A DNA stretch of 64,000 nt from Butyricimonas muris (GCF_046365375.1 NZ_JBKEIT010000005.1:310001-374000), one strand, 5' to 3'; positions 43,834-53,748 are shown, counted from the first letter of the stretch. Program-made: numbers and translations. The notes: generated by a model from the letters alone, not told the origin.

Positions 43834-44245
43834 GTCAATCGAATTCAAATTATTCTTCTCGAATGTATATTTCTGCCGGTTTTTCCCGGTGACTAAAATT
43901 GCTTGGGTAGACAGCCATATACACTCCGGCATTGTGATATACAAAGATAATCTAATTTACTGTACTTATAGGCATTATAACTGTTAATAATGATTCCGTA
44001 CGTTAAAAAAATGAGTTTGACTTTTATGATTTGACATATCCGTTACAAAATTGCAGTTTGCATATAATGAACATTACGATTTTACCAATAATGATTTATA
44101 CGTTTTGGCATTACGCGACAACAAACGCATCGTTTCTTTGTGTAGAATAAAAAAGAAAGCAAGGAAACTGCAACTGCCCTCTTAAGCCTAATACAAGGAC
44201 AGACAGTAAAGTTTGCAATGGAATTATTAACTATAACAATAAAGT
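43834..44245. other. Divergent regulatory gap between the AraC pair and the fimbrial operon
   Basis: The region is AT-rich. Its left 110 bp could encode an N-terminal extension of the upstream AraC gene. No clear TAnnTTTG promoter at correct spacing was found on either strand, consistent with activator-dependent promoters, and no strong dyad is visible. Confidence 0.4.
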
Positions 44246-44845
44246 ATGAACTATGGAATTATAAAACGAATGTTTGTTCTGCTGGTAGTTGCCATCGCCG
44301 GTATAACGCAGGGTGTCAAAGCCCAGAACGTGGCTGTCAAGAGTAATGTTCTGGCGGACGCTTTCCTGAACCCGAATTTTGGAATAGAGGTCGGATTCGC
44401 GCCTAAATGGACTTTGGACGTTACGGGACAGTTCAACGCGTGGACGCTCTCGCACGACCGGCACTGGAAACACTGGGCTGTTCAACCTGAAGTCAGATAC
44501 TGGTTCTGCGACCGGTTCTCGGGGCACTTTGTGGGTGCTCATATTCATGGCGGACAGTATAACATCGGAGGTTTTGACGGAAGAATCAACTTCCTCGGCA
44601 CGGATGCCTGCAAACTGAAGGATTCCCGTTATCAGGGCTGGTTCGTCGGTGCAGGTATCGCTTATGGTTACACGTGGATACTGGGACGGCATTGGAATCT
44701 TGAGGCGGAAATTGGCTTTGGATATTCCTATACACGCTATGACCGCTTCGAGTGTGCCGGGTGCGGCAGAAGAACAGAAAGGAACAAGCCGCACCACTAC
44801 GTGGGACCGACGAAAGCGGCTATTAATCTTGTTTATGTATTTTAA
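44246..44845 (+). CDS. DUF3575 outer-membrane protein of the fimbrial locus
   Basis: A 199-residue exported protein with signal MNYGIIKRMFVLLVVAIAGITQGVKAQ. The body has the DUF3575 pattern NVAVKSNVLADAFLNPNFGIEVGFAPKWTLDVTGQFNAW, VQPEVRYWFCDRFSGHFVGAHIHGGQYN, and a C-terminal strand ending NLVYVF, typical of a small outer-membrane beta-barrel. DUF3575 genes regularly open Mfa/Fim-type fimbrial operons in Bacteroidales. The stop is 2 bp before a GTG that could start the next gene. A plasmid-like origin is not indicated. Confidence 0.9.
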   Translation: MNYGIIKRMFVLLVVAIAGITQGVKAQNVAVKSNVLADAFLNPNFGIEVGFAPKWTLDVTGQFNAWTLSHDRHWKHWAVQPEVRYWFCDRFSGHFVGAHIHGGQYNIGGFDGRINFLGTDACKLKDSRYQGWFVGAGIAYGYTWILGRHWNLEAEIGFGYSYTRYDRFECAGCGRRTERNKPHHYVGPTKAAINLVYVF

Positions 44846-44856
44846 TCGTGTGCAAA

Positions 44857-46293
44857 ATGAAAAAGACATTATGTATCCTATCAGCCTTTTTGGGCATAGT
44901 TGTGGTAACGGAAGCGCAAACCGGAACCGACACGCGGAAAGAAGATATCGTGGATGATGTTTCCGTGGAAAATCTTAGAATAGAACGTAACGGCAAGTAC
45001 ATCACCATAGATATGCTTTTGGATTTGTCCGGACTCGACGTGGACAATAATCGTGCTGTGCTTCTTACACCATGGCTAGTCAATGGTAACGACTCGCTCG
45101 ACCTGCAATCGGTAGGGATCTACGGCAGACGCCGTTACTACTTCTATATACGCAACGGCGAGAGTATGCTGTCGGGTAAGGATGAAAAGAGCTACAAGGT
45201 CTCGGAGAAGCCCAATACCATCGAATATCATAACATGGTACCATACGCCGAATGGATGAACGGCTGCGTGCTATTGCTTCGCCGCAGCGACTACGGGTGT
45301 TGCCACACTTTGTTGGCAGAGCAAAATGGTACGCTCGGACGACACACAGAGGCATTTTTCCCCGAACTGGTATATGCACATCCGCAAGGGCTGATCGAAA
45401 AACGGGATTCACTCGAAGGCTCGGCATTCATCGACTTTCCGGTAGATCAAACGGTGATTTATCCGAACTATCGACACAACGCCGCCGAACTTGAGAAAAT
45501 ACAGTCATCGATAGACTCCGTGCGAAGCGATGCAGACATAACCATCACTTCGGTATGGCTGAAAGGTTACGCTTCGCCCGAAAGTCCTTACGCGCATAAT
45601 AAAGAGTTGGCTATCGGACGTACCGCCGCATTGAAGAAACATATACAGCAACTCTACCGGTTTGAAGGTGATGTAATAATAACCGACCACGAACCGGAAG
45701 ATTGGGCAGGATTGCGCCGCTACGTGGAACGGTCGAACCTTGAACACCGCACGGAAATCATAGCTTTGATAGACAGCGACTTGAAACCGGATGCCAAAGA
45801 ACTGAAAATAAAACATGACTATCCGGCGGAATACCGCTTCCTGTTACAGAATTGTTATCCGGCGTTGCGCCGCACCGACTACCGCATATCCTATACCATC
45901 CGCAGTTACAGCGACGTGGAGGAGATAAAAAGAATCATGCGTGAACGACCGCAGAAACTGAGCCTGAACGAATTTTACCTTGCCGCACAGGAGTATGAAC
46001 CCGGTACGGATGAGTTCGCCGAGGTGTTCGAGACAGCGGTGCGCATGTTCCCGGATGACTCCATTGCCAACCTGAACGCCGCCAATGCCGCCATGCGCCG
46101 TGACGACCTCACAGGCGCAAAGCGCTACCTTGCCAAGGCGGGCAATTCACCCGAAGCTGTTTATGCCCGAGGTGCACTGGCCATCCGGCAAAAGGATTAC
46201 GACAATGCCCGACGTTACTTGAATGAGGCGAAATCACTAGGACTAGAGCAAGCCTGCACCACGCTTGAACAGCTTGAAAATGGTAAACACTAA
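44857..46293 (+). CDS. DUF3868 / OmpA-like fimbrial accessory protein
   Basis: A 478-residue exported protein from MKKTLCILSAFLGIVVVTEAQ (a GTG three codons earlier is possible). The N-terminal DUF3868 part is VSVENLRIERNGKYITIDMLLDLSGLDVDNNRAVLLTPWL. The middle contains an OmpA-C-like peptidoglycan-binding fold (ITSVWLKGYASPESPYAHNKELAIGRTAALKKHI) and the C-terminus has tetratricopeptide-like helices (AVYARGALAIRQKDYDNARRYLNEAKSLG). DUF3868 proteins are a fixed part of many Bacteroides fimbrial loci, probably linking the assembly to the envelope. Confidence 0.9.
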   Translation: MKKTLCILSAFLGIVVVTEAQTGTDTRKEDIVDDVSVENLRIERNGKYITIDMLLDLSGLDVDNNRAVLLTPWLVNGNDSLDLQSVGIYGRRRYYFYIRNGESMLSGKDEKSYKVSEKPNTIEYHNMVPYAEWMNGCVLLLRRSDYGCCHTLLAEQNGTLGRHTEAFFPELVYAHPQGLIEKRDSLEGSAFIDFPVDQTVIYPNYRHNAAELEKIQSSIDSVRSDADITITSVWLKGYASPESPYAHNKELAIGRTAALKKHIQQLYRFEGDVIITDHEPEDWAGLRRYVERSNLEHRTEIIALIDSDLKPDAKELKIKHDYPAEYRFLLQNCYPALRRTDYRISYTIRSYSDVEEIKRIMRERPQKLSLNEFYLAAQEYEPGTDEFAEVFETAVRMFPDDSIANLNAANAAMRRDDLTGAKRYLAKAGNSPEAVYARGALAIRQKDYDNARRYLNEAKSLGLEQACTTLEQLENGKH

Positions 46294-46340
46294 ATACGAA
46301 CAAGAAAATATATCATTAATAAAATCAAATTATACACATT

Positions 46341-48077
46341 ATGAAGATGAATAAATTATTTTTAGGTCTGTTCGCGTGTACTGCATTGTGTGCATGCTCG
46401 AACGATGAATCGGAACTCATTCTAAATGAAACGCCGAATGTTTTCACAAGCGATAAAGCGTACATCAATATCCGCCTCGCCGATGCAAGCTCCCTTACAA
46501 GGGCGCAAGAAGGTGACTTTGAATACGGAACAAACGAACAGTCCGTAAAAAACGTTTACTTTTATTTTTATGATGCCGACGGCGTATTCGTAACGCAAGG
46601 CGATGTTTGGACGGATGGCAACGCCTCAGTGACAACCCCAGCCGAAAACATTGAATTCAAGAGCAACAATGTTGTTGTGCTGCAAGGGCTGGACAAAAAG
46701 GAGTATCCCAAGTACATGGTAACGGTGCTTAACAAACCGGATAACTTCGTGTATGGGAAAACGCTCGATGAAATGCAAACGGCACTCGCGGACAATAATG
46801 CGGAAGGCATTTATTACCCGACAACCACCAATGACGTCACGACCAATTACTTTACGATGAGTACCACGAGTTACACCGAAGCTAATCGGGCAAAATATTT
46901 CGTGACGGAAGTTAAAGAGGAAAATTTCTCTCTTGAACCGGTAACGGACGTGAATGTCATTACTAACGCAATGACTGTCTACGTGGAGCGTCTGGCAGCC
47001 AAAGTAACCTTGAATGTGTCCGGAGAACTCCCAAAGGATGCAAACGGACGTTACCCGATAAAAGTCACCGTGGCAGGCGAAGACAACTCGGCCGGAAGCG
47101 GTAATATCGCTTCGGAAGACCTTTACGTGGAATTGCTCGGATGGAAATTGAATGCCACGGCGAAGAAATCATACATGGTCAAGAACATGGATGTAACTTG
47201 GACGAATGATGCTTTGGGCTTTACATGGAACAGACCGACCGACTACCGTAGCCATTGGAGCAAGTCGTTCAACTACGGTTTTTCCGGCTATCCTGAAAAT
47301 GCCGCAGGAATCCCTGCCAATTCCCAATACCTGAACTATGTCGATTTGAAAAATGACTTAACCGAATTGGAAGCCCCTGCCTATTGCGCCGAGAACACCA
47401 ACACGAATACCATCGTTACCGCCAACTTTCCTTCTGCCGTCACGAGCATCTTGTTGAAAGCCAAGGTTTGCGATGCAAGCGGCAATGCACTAGACCTCGT
47501 ACGTTACAACGGTGTGCTTTTCAAACAAGACTCTTTTCTCGAATACGTGCTTAACATACTGAAGACGAAGAACCAACTGAACGTGTGGTATGAAGACGGC
47601 AAAGATGATAAAGGTAATACTAAATATACCCAAATTGGCAGAGAGTATGTGAAGTTGGAGAACGTGGGTGACGGGAAAGTGAAAGTGGTATTTACGAATG
47701 AGAATGCAACCCCGTTATATGAAGAAGACGGCACCACTTACTCGAATCAAAGCATCACCGGTCTTAACGATAATTTGGCTGCTGCTTCCGCGGGCGCCAT
47801 TGCTTACAACGGCGGATTGATGTACTACAATATTCCTATCGAACACCTCAACAATGGCGCTATCGCGGCAAACGGAACTATTCCAGAAGCCAAATACGGC
47901 GTGGTGCGCAATCACCACTATGTAGTTACCATCGACAACTTGGAAAAGATTGGTAAAGGTATTTTTGACGAAGACGAAAGAATCGTTCCCGGCGATCCGG
48001 ACGGTGACACTTATTACGTTGGTGCGAAAATCAATATCCTCTCTTGGAAAATTGTCAGCCAAAACGTGGAACTTTAA
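46341..48077 (+). CDS. Mfa1-type major fimbrillin
   Basis: A 578-residue lipoprotein precursor with lipobox Cys19 (ALCAC). An N-terminal pro-region ends near Arg54 (SSLTR|AQEG), the kind of site cut by a trypsin-like protease before donor-strand polymerisation of type V fimbriae. The rest has two transthyretin-like beta domains (QSVKNVYFYFYDADG; VYVERLAAKVTLNVSG) and ends VGAKINILSWKIVSQNVEL, the usual swapped C-terminal strand of Mfa1/FimA proteins. It is the shaft subunit. An attenuator-like hairpin follows it. Confidence 0.9.
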   Translation: MKMNKLFLGLFACTALCACSNDESELILNETPNVFTSDKAYINIRLADASSLTRAQEGDFEYGTNEQSVKNVYFYFYDADGVFVTQGDVWTDGNASVTTPAENIEFKSNNVVVLQGLDKKEYPKYMVTVLNKPDNFVYGKTLDEMQTALADNNAEGIYYPTTTNDVTTNYFTMSTTSYTEANRAKYFVTEVKEENFSLEPVTDVNVITNAMTVYVERLAAKVTLNVSGELPKDANGRYPIKVTVAGEDNSAGSGNIASEDLYVELLGWKLNATAKKSYMVKNMDVTWTNDALGFTWNRPTDYRSHWSKSFNYGFSGYPENAAGIPANSQYLNYVDLKNDLTELEAPAYCAENTNTNTIVTANFPSAVTSILLKAKVCDASGNALDLVRYNGVLFKQDSFLEYVLNILKTKNQLNVWYEDGKDDKGNTKYTQIGREYVKLENVGDGKVKVVFTNENATPLYEEDGTTYSNQSITGLNDNLAAASAGAIAYNGGLMYYNIPIEHLNNGAIAANGTIPEAKYGVVRNHHYVVTIDNLEKIGKGIFDEDERIVPGDPDGDTYYVGAKINILSWKIVSQNVEL

Positions 48078-48109
48078 TTTGCTTGAAGTAATCCTTATCT
48101 TACAAACAA

Positions 48110-48146
48110 CCATTCCATGAGGTTTTTCTCCGCATGGAATGGTTTT
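48110..48146 (+). terminator. Attenuator-like hairpin after the major fimbrillin gene
   Basis: The perfect stem CCATTCCATG / CATGGAATGG with a 13-nt loop is followed by TTTTAG. It lies 33 bp past the fimbrillin stop and 41 bp before the next gene. The short T-tract suggests partial termination, which would make the shaft subunit more abundant than anchor and tip subunits. Confidence 0.6.
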
Positions 48147-48186
48147 AGAAAAGCGCTTATAGAGAGAATAAAACAACATAAGTCAA

Positions 48187-49221
48187 ATGGATATACGGTC
48201 TTACATAAGAAAAACAAGCTGCAAGTTGATGGCAGCCATCGCTTGCGCTTCGATGCTATACGCCTGCAACAGCTTAATCTATGACGGTGAGGGTGATTGC
48301 TCGGTAAACTACCGTGTGAAGTTCCGTTACGATTACAACATGAAGTTTGCCGATGCTTTTGCCCACGAGGTGAACGTAGTGACACTTTACCTGCTCGCTG
48401 CCGACGGCAGAGTGGTTTGGCAACGTACAGAACAAGGAGAAGCCCTTGCAACCGATGGCTATGTCATGACTGTAGATGTAGAACCGGGCAAATACGACCT
48501 GCTTGTTTGGGGTGGTACTACCGACAAAGGCTCTTTCTCGATACCGGAAACAACCGTCGGCAAAGAACTGACCTGCACGCTTGAAAGGCAACACGATGCC
48601 GGGAACAAGGCATTCGTTACCGAAGATCTCGATCGCTTGTTCCACGGCTGGCTGCCGGAACAGACGTTCGGTGAAACCGAAGGTACGTACACTTATACCG
48701 TACCGCTAGTGAAGAACACCAACAACGTGCGAGTGGTATTACAACACCTTTCGGGAGAAGTCGTGGACAAAGACAAGTTCGTTTTCACTATCACCGGCAC
48801 TAACGGAAGCATGGATTGGGACAACACGCTGCTGCCCGACGAGCCGGTGACTTTCTACGCATGGCATACCGACTCCGGGGAAGCGGGCATGGACTCCCAG
48901 ACCGAAGAAACACAGACCGCACCTCGTACCGCTTTCAGTGCGACCATAGCTGAACTGACCGTGCCGCGCCTAGTGAAAGGACAGGAAAAACGGCTCACCG
49001 TGACCAACAAGGAAACAGGAAAAACAGTTTTCTCCATTCCCCTTATCGATTATGCCTTGCTCGTGAAAGGTTTCTATAACCGGGATATGGGCGATCAAGA
49101 GTATCTCGACAGGCAGGACGTGTACGACATGATGTTTTTCCTCGATGAAGGTGATCGTTGGCTTGATGCCTACATTTATATCAACTCTTGGAAAGTAGTA
49201 CTGCAAAACAGCGAATTGTAA
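48187..49221 (+). CDS. FimB/Mfa2 family fimbrial anchor subunit
   Basis: A 344-residue lipoprotein with signal MDIRSYIRKTSCKLMAAIACASMLYAC. The FimB/Mfa2 pattern follows: GDCSVNYRVKFRYDYNMKFADAFAHEVNVVTLYLLAADGRVVWQ, then VEPGKYDLLVWGG and a C-terminal WLDAYIYINSWKVVLQNSEL. Mfa2 proteins anchor the fimbria to the outer membrane and set its length. It lies between the major subunit and the first minor subunit. Confidence 0.93.
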   Translation: MDIRSYIRKTSCKLMAAIACASMLYACNSLIYDGEGDCSVNYRVKFRYDYNMKFADAFAHEVNVVTLYLLAADGRVVWQRTEQGEALATDGYVMTVDVEPGKYDLLVWGGTTDKGSFSIPETTVGKELTCTLERQHDAGNKAFVTEDLDRLFHGWLPEQTFGETEGTYTYTVPLVKNTNNVRVVLQHLSGEVVDKDKFVFTITGTNGSMDWDNTLLPDEPVTFYAWHTDSGEAGMDSQTEETQTAPRTAFSATIAELTVPRLVKGQEKRLTVTNKETGKTVFSIPLIDYALLVKGFYNRDMGDQEYLDRQDVYDMMFFLDEGDRWLDAYIYINSWKVVLQNSEL

Positions 49222-49235
49222 TAGGAGGAATGCAA

Positions 49236-50378
49236 ATGAAAAATGTGGCACAACATATCATCACGGGAACTCTGATGTTTCTTGGGTTGTGGAACACCTC
49301 GTGTAGCCATGACACGGAAACCTTCGATATACCCGATAAAGAAACAGCTCTCAGCATCGGCCTCAGATTACCCGCAAGAAGCCCAAAGGCCACTGAAGGC
49401 TACGAGGTCGGCAATACCTATGAAAACTATATAGACATAGAGAACAACAACTACAGGATTTATTTCTTCACTTCAGACAATAAGTTCATCGCCCGTTTTG
49501 AACCGTCCGGTTTCGTGGTGACCGAAGGAAGCGATTACCGGGATTACAGCGTGCTTGGCAAGGCTCCCGCCTCTTTGACCAATCACGAAAACTTCAAGAT
49601 GGTCGTACTTGCCAACTGGCCGCAATATGGCGATGATATGATGAAGACCGGAGAAACGTTACTCACGGACATCTGTGATGCCGGATGGGGACAATTCGAT
49701 AGTTTTTCTTCTTTCGAGTTGGAACCGAAACGGCTAATTCCTTTCTATGGTGTCCACGAATACGATAATATAGAGTTCAAGCCCGGAGAGGCCACATTGC
49801 TACCCGAGCCTGTCACCTTGCTCCGTGCCATGGCAAAGGTGGAGGTGATACTCAAAACGGACGAACATTTCGACTTATCATTCAGCGAGGTGAAAATCCG
49901 TCGCTATAATAAAAAGGGATACTGTGCCCCGAAAGACGTTTTCTCGCAAGAGGACTACGATCACGGCGGTGAGTGGAACAGTGATTATGTTAGTGACTTG
50001 CACCTCGTGGAGAACAGCAACGACACGGAAGAAAAAATACAAAATTTTCACTTCGCAAACCGGTGGATAGATACTGACGGAAACAAATACGAGAAATGGA
50101 TTGCCTACCTGCCCGAATACCAAAACATTGACGCAGGTGACAAATACTCGTGCATTGAAGCAAGACTCGATGCCCAGACCGGTGAGGACGAACCGCACAA
50201 AGTCTATTTCGCAAGATACGACGAGAGTGGAAAGACAGATAATAACGACAATGCCCAGCGTTTCAACGTCACCCGCAATAACCTTTACCGTTTCACTATC
50301 ACTGTCCGCGACAACAGACTCTCGGTGAACGTGCAGGAATGGAAATATGCTTATGACAACGAATATACTTTTGACTGA
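49236..50378 (+). CDS. Mfa-like minor fimbrial subunit
   Basis: A 380-residue lipoprotein from MKNVAQHIITGTLMFLGLWNTSC. The start is supported by AGGAGG at 49223-49228, an unusually good Shine-Dalgarno for this phylum, 7 bp before the ATG. The ORF could open earlier, within the previous gene. Fimbrillin-type beta strands are YENYIDIENNNYRIYFFTSDNKFIARFEPSGF and LLRAMAKVEVILKTDEHFD, with a C-terminal NNLYRFTITVRDNRLSVNVQEWKY strand. It probably adds to the tip complex, like Mfa3/Mfa4. Confidence 0.85.
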   Translation: MKNVAQHIITGTLMFLGLWNTSCSHDTETFDIPDKETALSIGLRLPARSPKATEGYEVGNTYENYIDIENNNYRIYFFTSDNKFIARFEPSGFVVTEGSDYRDYSVLGKAPASLTNHENFKMVVLANWPQYGDDMMKTGETLLTDICDAGWGQFDSFSSFELEPKRLIPFYGVHEYDNIEFKPGEATLLPEPVTLLRAMAKVEVILKTDEHFDLSFSEVKIRRYNKKGYCAPKDVFSQEDYDHGGEWNSDYVSDLHLVENSNDTEEKIQNFHFANRWIDTDGNKYEKWIAYLPEYQNIDAGDKYSCIEARLDAQTGEDEPHKVYFARYDESGKTDNNDNAQRFNVTRNNLYRFTITVRDNRLSVNVQEWKYAYDNEYTFD

Positions 50379-50379
50379 T

Positions 50380-52764
50380 ATGAAACATTACTTCTTACTC
50401 GTACTCTTATTAGCAACCATCACAATGGGTAGTTGCATAGACGAACTTCAACCGGAGGCAAGTGAAACAAACGGAACAGTCCTTGATGAGGGCGAACTGA
50501 CGGAAGCTGTATTGAATTTGTCCGTCAATGCATTTGTCATTGGGACAAAAGCAAATACAAGGGCATCCATACCAAGCAGCATTCCCGAAAAGGAGACTTC
50601 GGAAGAAAAAGAGATACACAACATCTGGGTATTCCAATATGACGCAACAACACAAGAACTGTTGATAAAGCCTCGTTACTACACCATCAATGACCAAACT
50701 ATGTTGCAAGACCTGCCCGTATATCTGAAAGCAGGAGTTCCATCCATCGTATATGTCGTAACCAACACGGGCTATGACAACTGGGCTAACGATGGCACGG
50801 ATGCTTCATGGCAAACGTTCAAAAAATTGGAACAACTGAAAAAGCAAACCTTGCCTACCGCTTTCCCGGCTCGGTCGATAGACAAGGTGTCGATCCCAAT
50901 GGCCGGAGCAAGCGAGGAGGTAGAGATAACGACAGGTATTACGGTCACGGTACCGGTTACACGTATGTATGCCAAACTCAAAGTAAAAGTAGAAATGCTG
51001 AAGGCAGGAATGGAACTGAACAATGTCAACGTAAGACAAATTCCCAATATTTGCCGGGTGGAGACACTGGCCGGTGATGGACAGGAAGAGCCGATGAATG
51101 CGGTTCCATTCCCTGATGGAACAACATTCAGCTCCATAGCCTTTGCCGCTTCGGACTTGGAAAAGAATGAAGATAAGGAATGGGCTGTTTTCTATGTCCC
51201 GGAAAACCTGCAAGGGGAAACAGAAACTCAGGGTGGTAACAAGTCTGATGCCGCCCCCTCCAACGCGCTTGTGGTGGATATAACCACCGAAATCGGTGGC
51301 GAAAGATATCTCTATGTAGCTTATCCCGGGGGAAACTCACTTAATAATTTTAATATACAACGTAATCAAGTTTACCGCATAACGTTGACTATCACAGGAG
51401 AAAAAGGCCAAAACAATCCATCGTCCAATTGTTTTGTTGTAAAACCCAACGGTTTCCTCTCTTTTGAACCCTATTACCGTGTAGAGACAGGAGGCGGATA
51501 CAATTTTGCAGACTATTTAAGCCCTCATGACGAGAACCTGAAAATAGCCCGTGTCGGCATTATCTGGCAAACCAAAGACTGCATCGGTGATAATACGAAT
51601 GGAACGCTGGTGCAACTCGGTGAGAACACAGGCGACATTCATCAGAAAATCTATGTTAGAACACAAAAGAAAGGGAATGCCTTGATCGGTGCTTACAATA
51701 GCAAGGGAAACATTATATGGTCTTGGCACATCTGGGTTACTGACCATGAACCGGACAATCTCGGCAAAGCCGTTACTTATTACACATACGATTGGGACAA
51801 GAACGGCATATATCCCGAGAAGCCACGCGTTCAAGGCTATGCCGTTATGCCATGCAACCTCGGTGCGCTGGCGGAGAATCAAAAAGGTACAGGAAATGGT
51901 CTTTATCGGTATCCGAATGAAATGACGCAGGCTTTCGGTATGTTGTATCAATGGGGACGAAAAGATCCGTTCCCTCCTTTACGCAATATTACAAATGCAT
52001 ATCAGGATTATAATGACGAACATACAGATATACACTATGACAGCTCCAACCAGCTTGAAGTGCACAAGACATCCGATATCGATGAAAACAAGCTGTTCCA
52101 TTCGGTGATTGGAAATACCCTAACCGGAGCCATCAGACACGCCATAGCCAACCCCACGGTTTTCATCTGTGGAACAAACGAGGTGAAACGAGGTGAATCT
52201 TATGTACAAACAAAGAGTAGCTATTTCAATAATGGAGACTGGTGTCCGGTAGGAGAAAGCGACAATAAACTTTGGGGTGGACTGGAACCAGCCTCCGAGG
52301 GAATGAAGGGCTACACGATTAATCAAAATAATAATGTACACATATACGATAACTACGGAACGGAAAAATCCATTTTCGACCCCTGCCCCACGGGCTGGAG
52401 GGTTGCCTCGGGTGAATTGTGGCTCGAATTTACAAATACAGGACTCAATCCGGGATCTATGAGTGATATCAATTATGACAACAAGTTTCCAGACGGATAT
52501 GGAATGAATATGTATATGCAGCAATGGAAAGACGGTCCGACATCTTATTTTCCGGTACAGGGAACACGTGTAGGTGATGGAGGAGGCATTCGTTCAAATA
52601 GTTGCGGAAACTATCATAATGCAACCACGGACACAGATAACCGAGTGAATATTTTACATATCCATAAGGATCATAGCCTGTTCCATATATTCGAATATCA
52701 ATTCTATTTCTACTATGTAAAATCAGTAGCAGGACCAATCCGATGCGTGCGCGATTCGAAATGA
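50380..52764 (+). CDS. Large fimbrial tip/adhesin-like lipoprotein with C-terminal FISUMP-type domain
   Basis: A 794-residue lipoprotein from MKHYFLLVLLLATITMGSC; its ATG is 1 bp after the previous stop. The N-terminal ~350 residues are fimbrillin-like (IHNIWVFQYDATTQELLIK, VTRMYAKLKVKVEMLKAGMELNNVNVR, NFNIQRNQVYRITLTITG). The C-terminal half carries KDCIGDNTNGT, YQWGRKDPFPP, DPCPTGWRVASGELW and SVAGPIRCVRD, the pattern of the Fibrobacter-paralogue (FISUMP) domain seen on surface adhesins. It is most likely the outermost tip protein of the fimbria (Mfa5-like position). The ligand is unknown. Confidence 0.87.
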   Translation: MKHYFLLVLLLATITMGSCIDELQPEASETNGTVLDEGELTEAVLNLSVNAFVIGTKANTRASIPSSIPEKETSEEKEIHNIWVFQYDATTQELLIKPRYYTINDQTMLQDLPVYLKAGVPSIVYVVTNTGYDNWANDGTDASWQTFKKLEQLKKQTLPTAFPARSIDKVSIPMAGASEEVEITTGITVTVPVTRMYAKLKVKVEMLKAGMELNNVNVRQIPNICRVETLAGDGQEEPMNAVPFPDGTTFSSIAFAASDLEKNEDKEWAVFYVPENLQGETETQGGNKSDAAPSNALVVDITTEIGGERYLYVAYPGGNSLNNFNIQRNQVYRITLTITGEKGQNNPSSNCFVVKPNGFLSFEPYYRVETGGGYNFADYLSPHDENLKIARVGIIWQTKDCIGDNTNGTLVQLGENTGDIHQKIYVRTQKKGNALIGAYNSKGNIIWSWHIWVTDHEPDNLGKAVTYYTYDWDKNGIYPEKPRVQGYAVMPCNLGALAENQKGTGNGLYRYPNEMTQAFGMLYQWGRKDPFPPLRNITNAYQDYNDEHTDIHYDSSNQLEVHKTSDIDENKLFHSVIGNTLTGAIRHAIANPTVFICGTNEVKRGESYVQTKSSYFNNGDWCPVGESDNKLWGGLEPASEGMKGYTINQNNNVHIYDNYGTEKSIFDPCPTGWRVASGELWLEFTNTGLNPGSMSDINYDNKFPDGYGMNMYMQQWKDGPTSYFPVQGTRVGDGGGIRSNSCGNYHNATTDTDNRVNILHIHKDHSLFHIFEYQFYFYYVKSVAGPIRCVRDSK

Positions 52765-52888
52765 AACAGCACACTTGAGCTGGAAGATTTTCCCATTATC
52801 ACCGAATTCACCTATGCAGAGGACACTATCGACATTGATCGAAATCATGAACTAAACAAGGACTTATTTGGTCTTTAAGGAAATAAAA

Positions 52889-52929
52889 AAAAGCCTAAAA
52901 ATAATCTAATTCTTAGGCTTTATCTTTTT
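52889..52929 (+). terminator. Terminator at the end of the fimbrial operon
   Basis: Stem AAAGCCTAA / TTAGGCTTT (9 bp, 14-nt loop) with ATCTTTTT after it on the plus strand and an A-run before it, so it may also stop the opposing tRNA transcript. Confidence 0.85.
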
Positions 52930-52955
52930 AATGTAGTCATTTCCAGACTCTTCGG

Positions 52956-53028
52956 TGATCCAACTGGGACTCGAACCCAGGACCCCAACATTAAAAGTGT
53001 TGTGCTCTACCAGCTGAGCTATTGAATC
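52956..53028 (-). tRNA. tRNA-Lys (anticodon TTT)
   Basis: A 73-nt cloverleaf. The acceptor arm is GATTCAA/TTGGATC with discriminator A, the D arm GCTC-AGCTGGTA-GAGC, the anticodon arm ACACTTTTAATGT with TTT in the loop, and the T arm CTGGG-TTCGAGT-CCCAG. CCA is not encoded. Its 3' end faces the fimbrial terminator. Confidence 0.97.
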
Positions 53029-53148
53029 CTTCAATTGTGTTTCTCAATTGCGGATGCAAAGATAGTAATTCTATTTAAACTCCCAAAGAGAAGGGGCTTT
53101 TTTATGAAAAAAAAATATGGCGATACAACACGGATAAGCTTTCACGAA

Positions 53149-53748
53149 CTATTCTTCAATCGCGAGCGACTCTATTTTCAACAAGCGTTCTTTCAACCGG
53201 GGCATATCTTTCTGCCTGATAGAGAGAGTCATTTCGCACTCCATTTCGAAATTCCGGGATAGCACTTCCGGTTCTTCTTCTTTCAGTACTTTCATCACGT
53301 CATTCATCACCACGTAGGTGAAACGGATACGAATTTCTTCATCCACCGTGCGTTCGACAATCTCGGCATGGAGGATGGCATTGGCGGCGGCATCCCTGTA
53401 CGCTTGAATCAAACCGGATACACCGAGTTTTATCCCCCCGAAATAACGCACGACAACCACGAGAACATTGGAAAGATCGTTGGATACGATTTGTCCCAGA
53501 ATGGGTTTCCCTGCCGTGGAGGAAGGCTCCCCGTCGTCATTCGCCCGAAAGCGTTCCCGGTTTGCCCCCAGACAATAGGCATAACAATGATGACGGGCAT
53601 CATAATACTTGGTTTTTATCTCTGTCAGGATATCTTTAATCTCTTCCTCTGTCTTCACCGGGTAAATAAAAGAAATAAAGCGACTGCCTTTCTCCTTGTA
53701 CAGGCCTTCGGCAATCGCGTTTACTGTTCTATATTTATCCTCTTCCAT
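53149..53748 (-). CDS. YigZ/IMPACT family protein
   Basis: A 199-residue protein of the YigZ/IMPACT (UPF0029) family. The signature is KYYDARHHCYAYCLGANRERFRANDDGEPSSTAGKPILGQI, followed by VLVVVVRYFGGIKLGVSGLIQAYRDAA; the C-terminal part is the ferredoxin-like DUF1949 domain. The eukaryotic homologue modulates translation under stress; the bacterial role is unsettled. It lies 6 bp downstream of dnaA, an association I treat as operonic. Confidence 0.95.
   Translation of the reverse strand: MEEDKYRTVNAIAEGLYKEKGSRFISFIYPVKTEEEIKDILTEIKTKYYDARHHCYAYCLGANRERFRANDDGEPSSTAGKPILGQIVSNDLSNVLVVVVRYFGGIKLGVSGLIQAYRDAAANAILHAEIVERTVDEEIRIRFTYVVMNDVMKVLKEEEPEVLSRNFEMECEMTLSIRQKDMPRLKERLLKIESLAIEE

Noticed and set aside
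44231..44869. Minus-strand 212-codon frame opposite DUF3575
   Set aside because: DUF3575 on the plus strand has a signal peptide and family pattern; the antisense frame has neither.
52956..53028. tRNA-Lys as the attachment site of an integrated element covering the fimbrial locus
   Set aside because: No duplicated tRNA 3' end and no integrase gene found in the window; the tRNA lies beyond an ordinary operon terminator.
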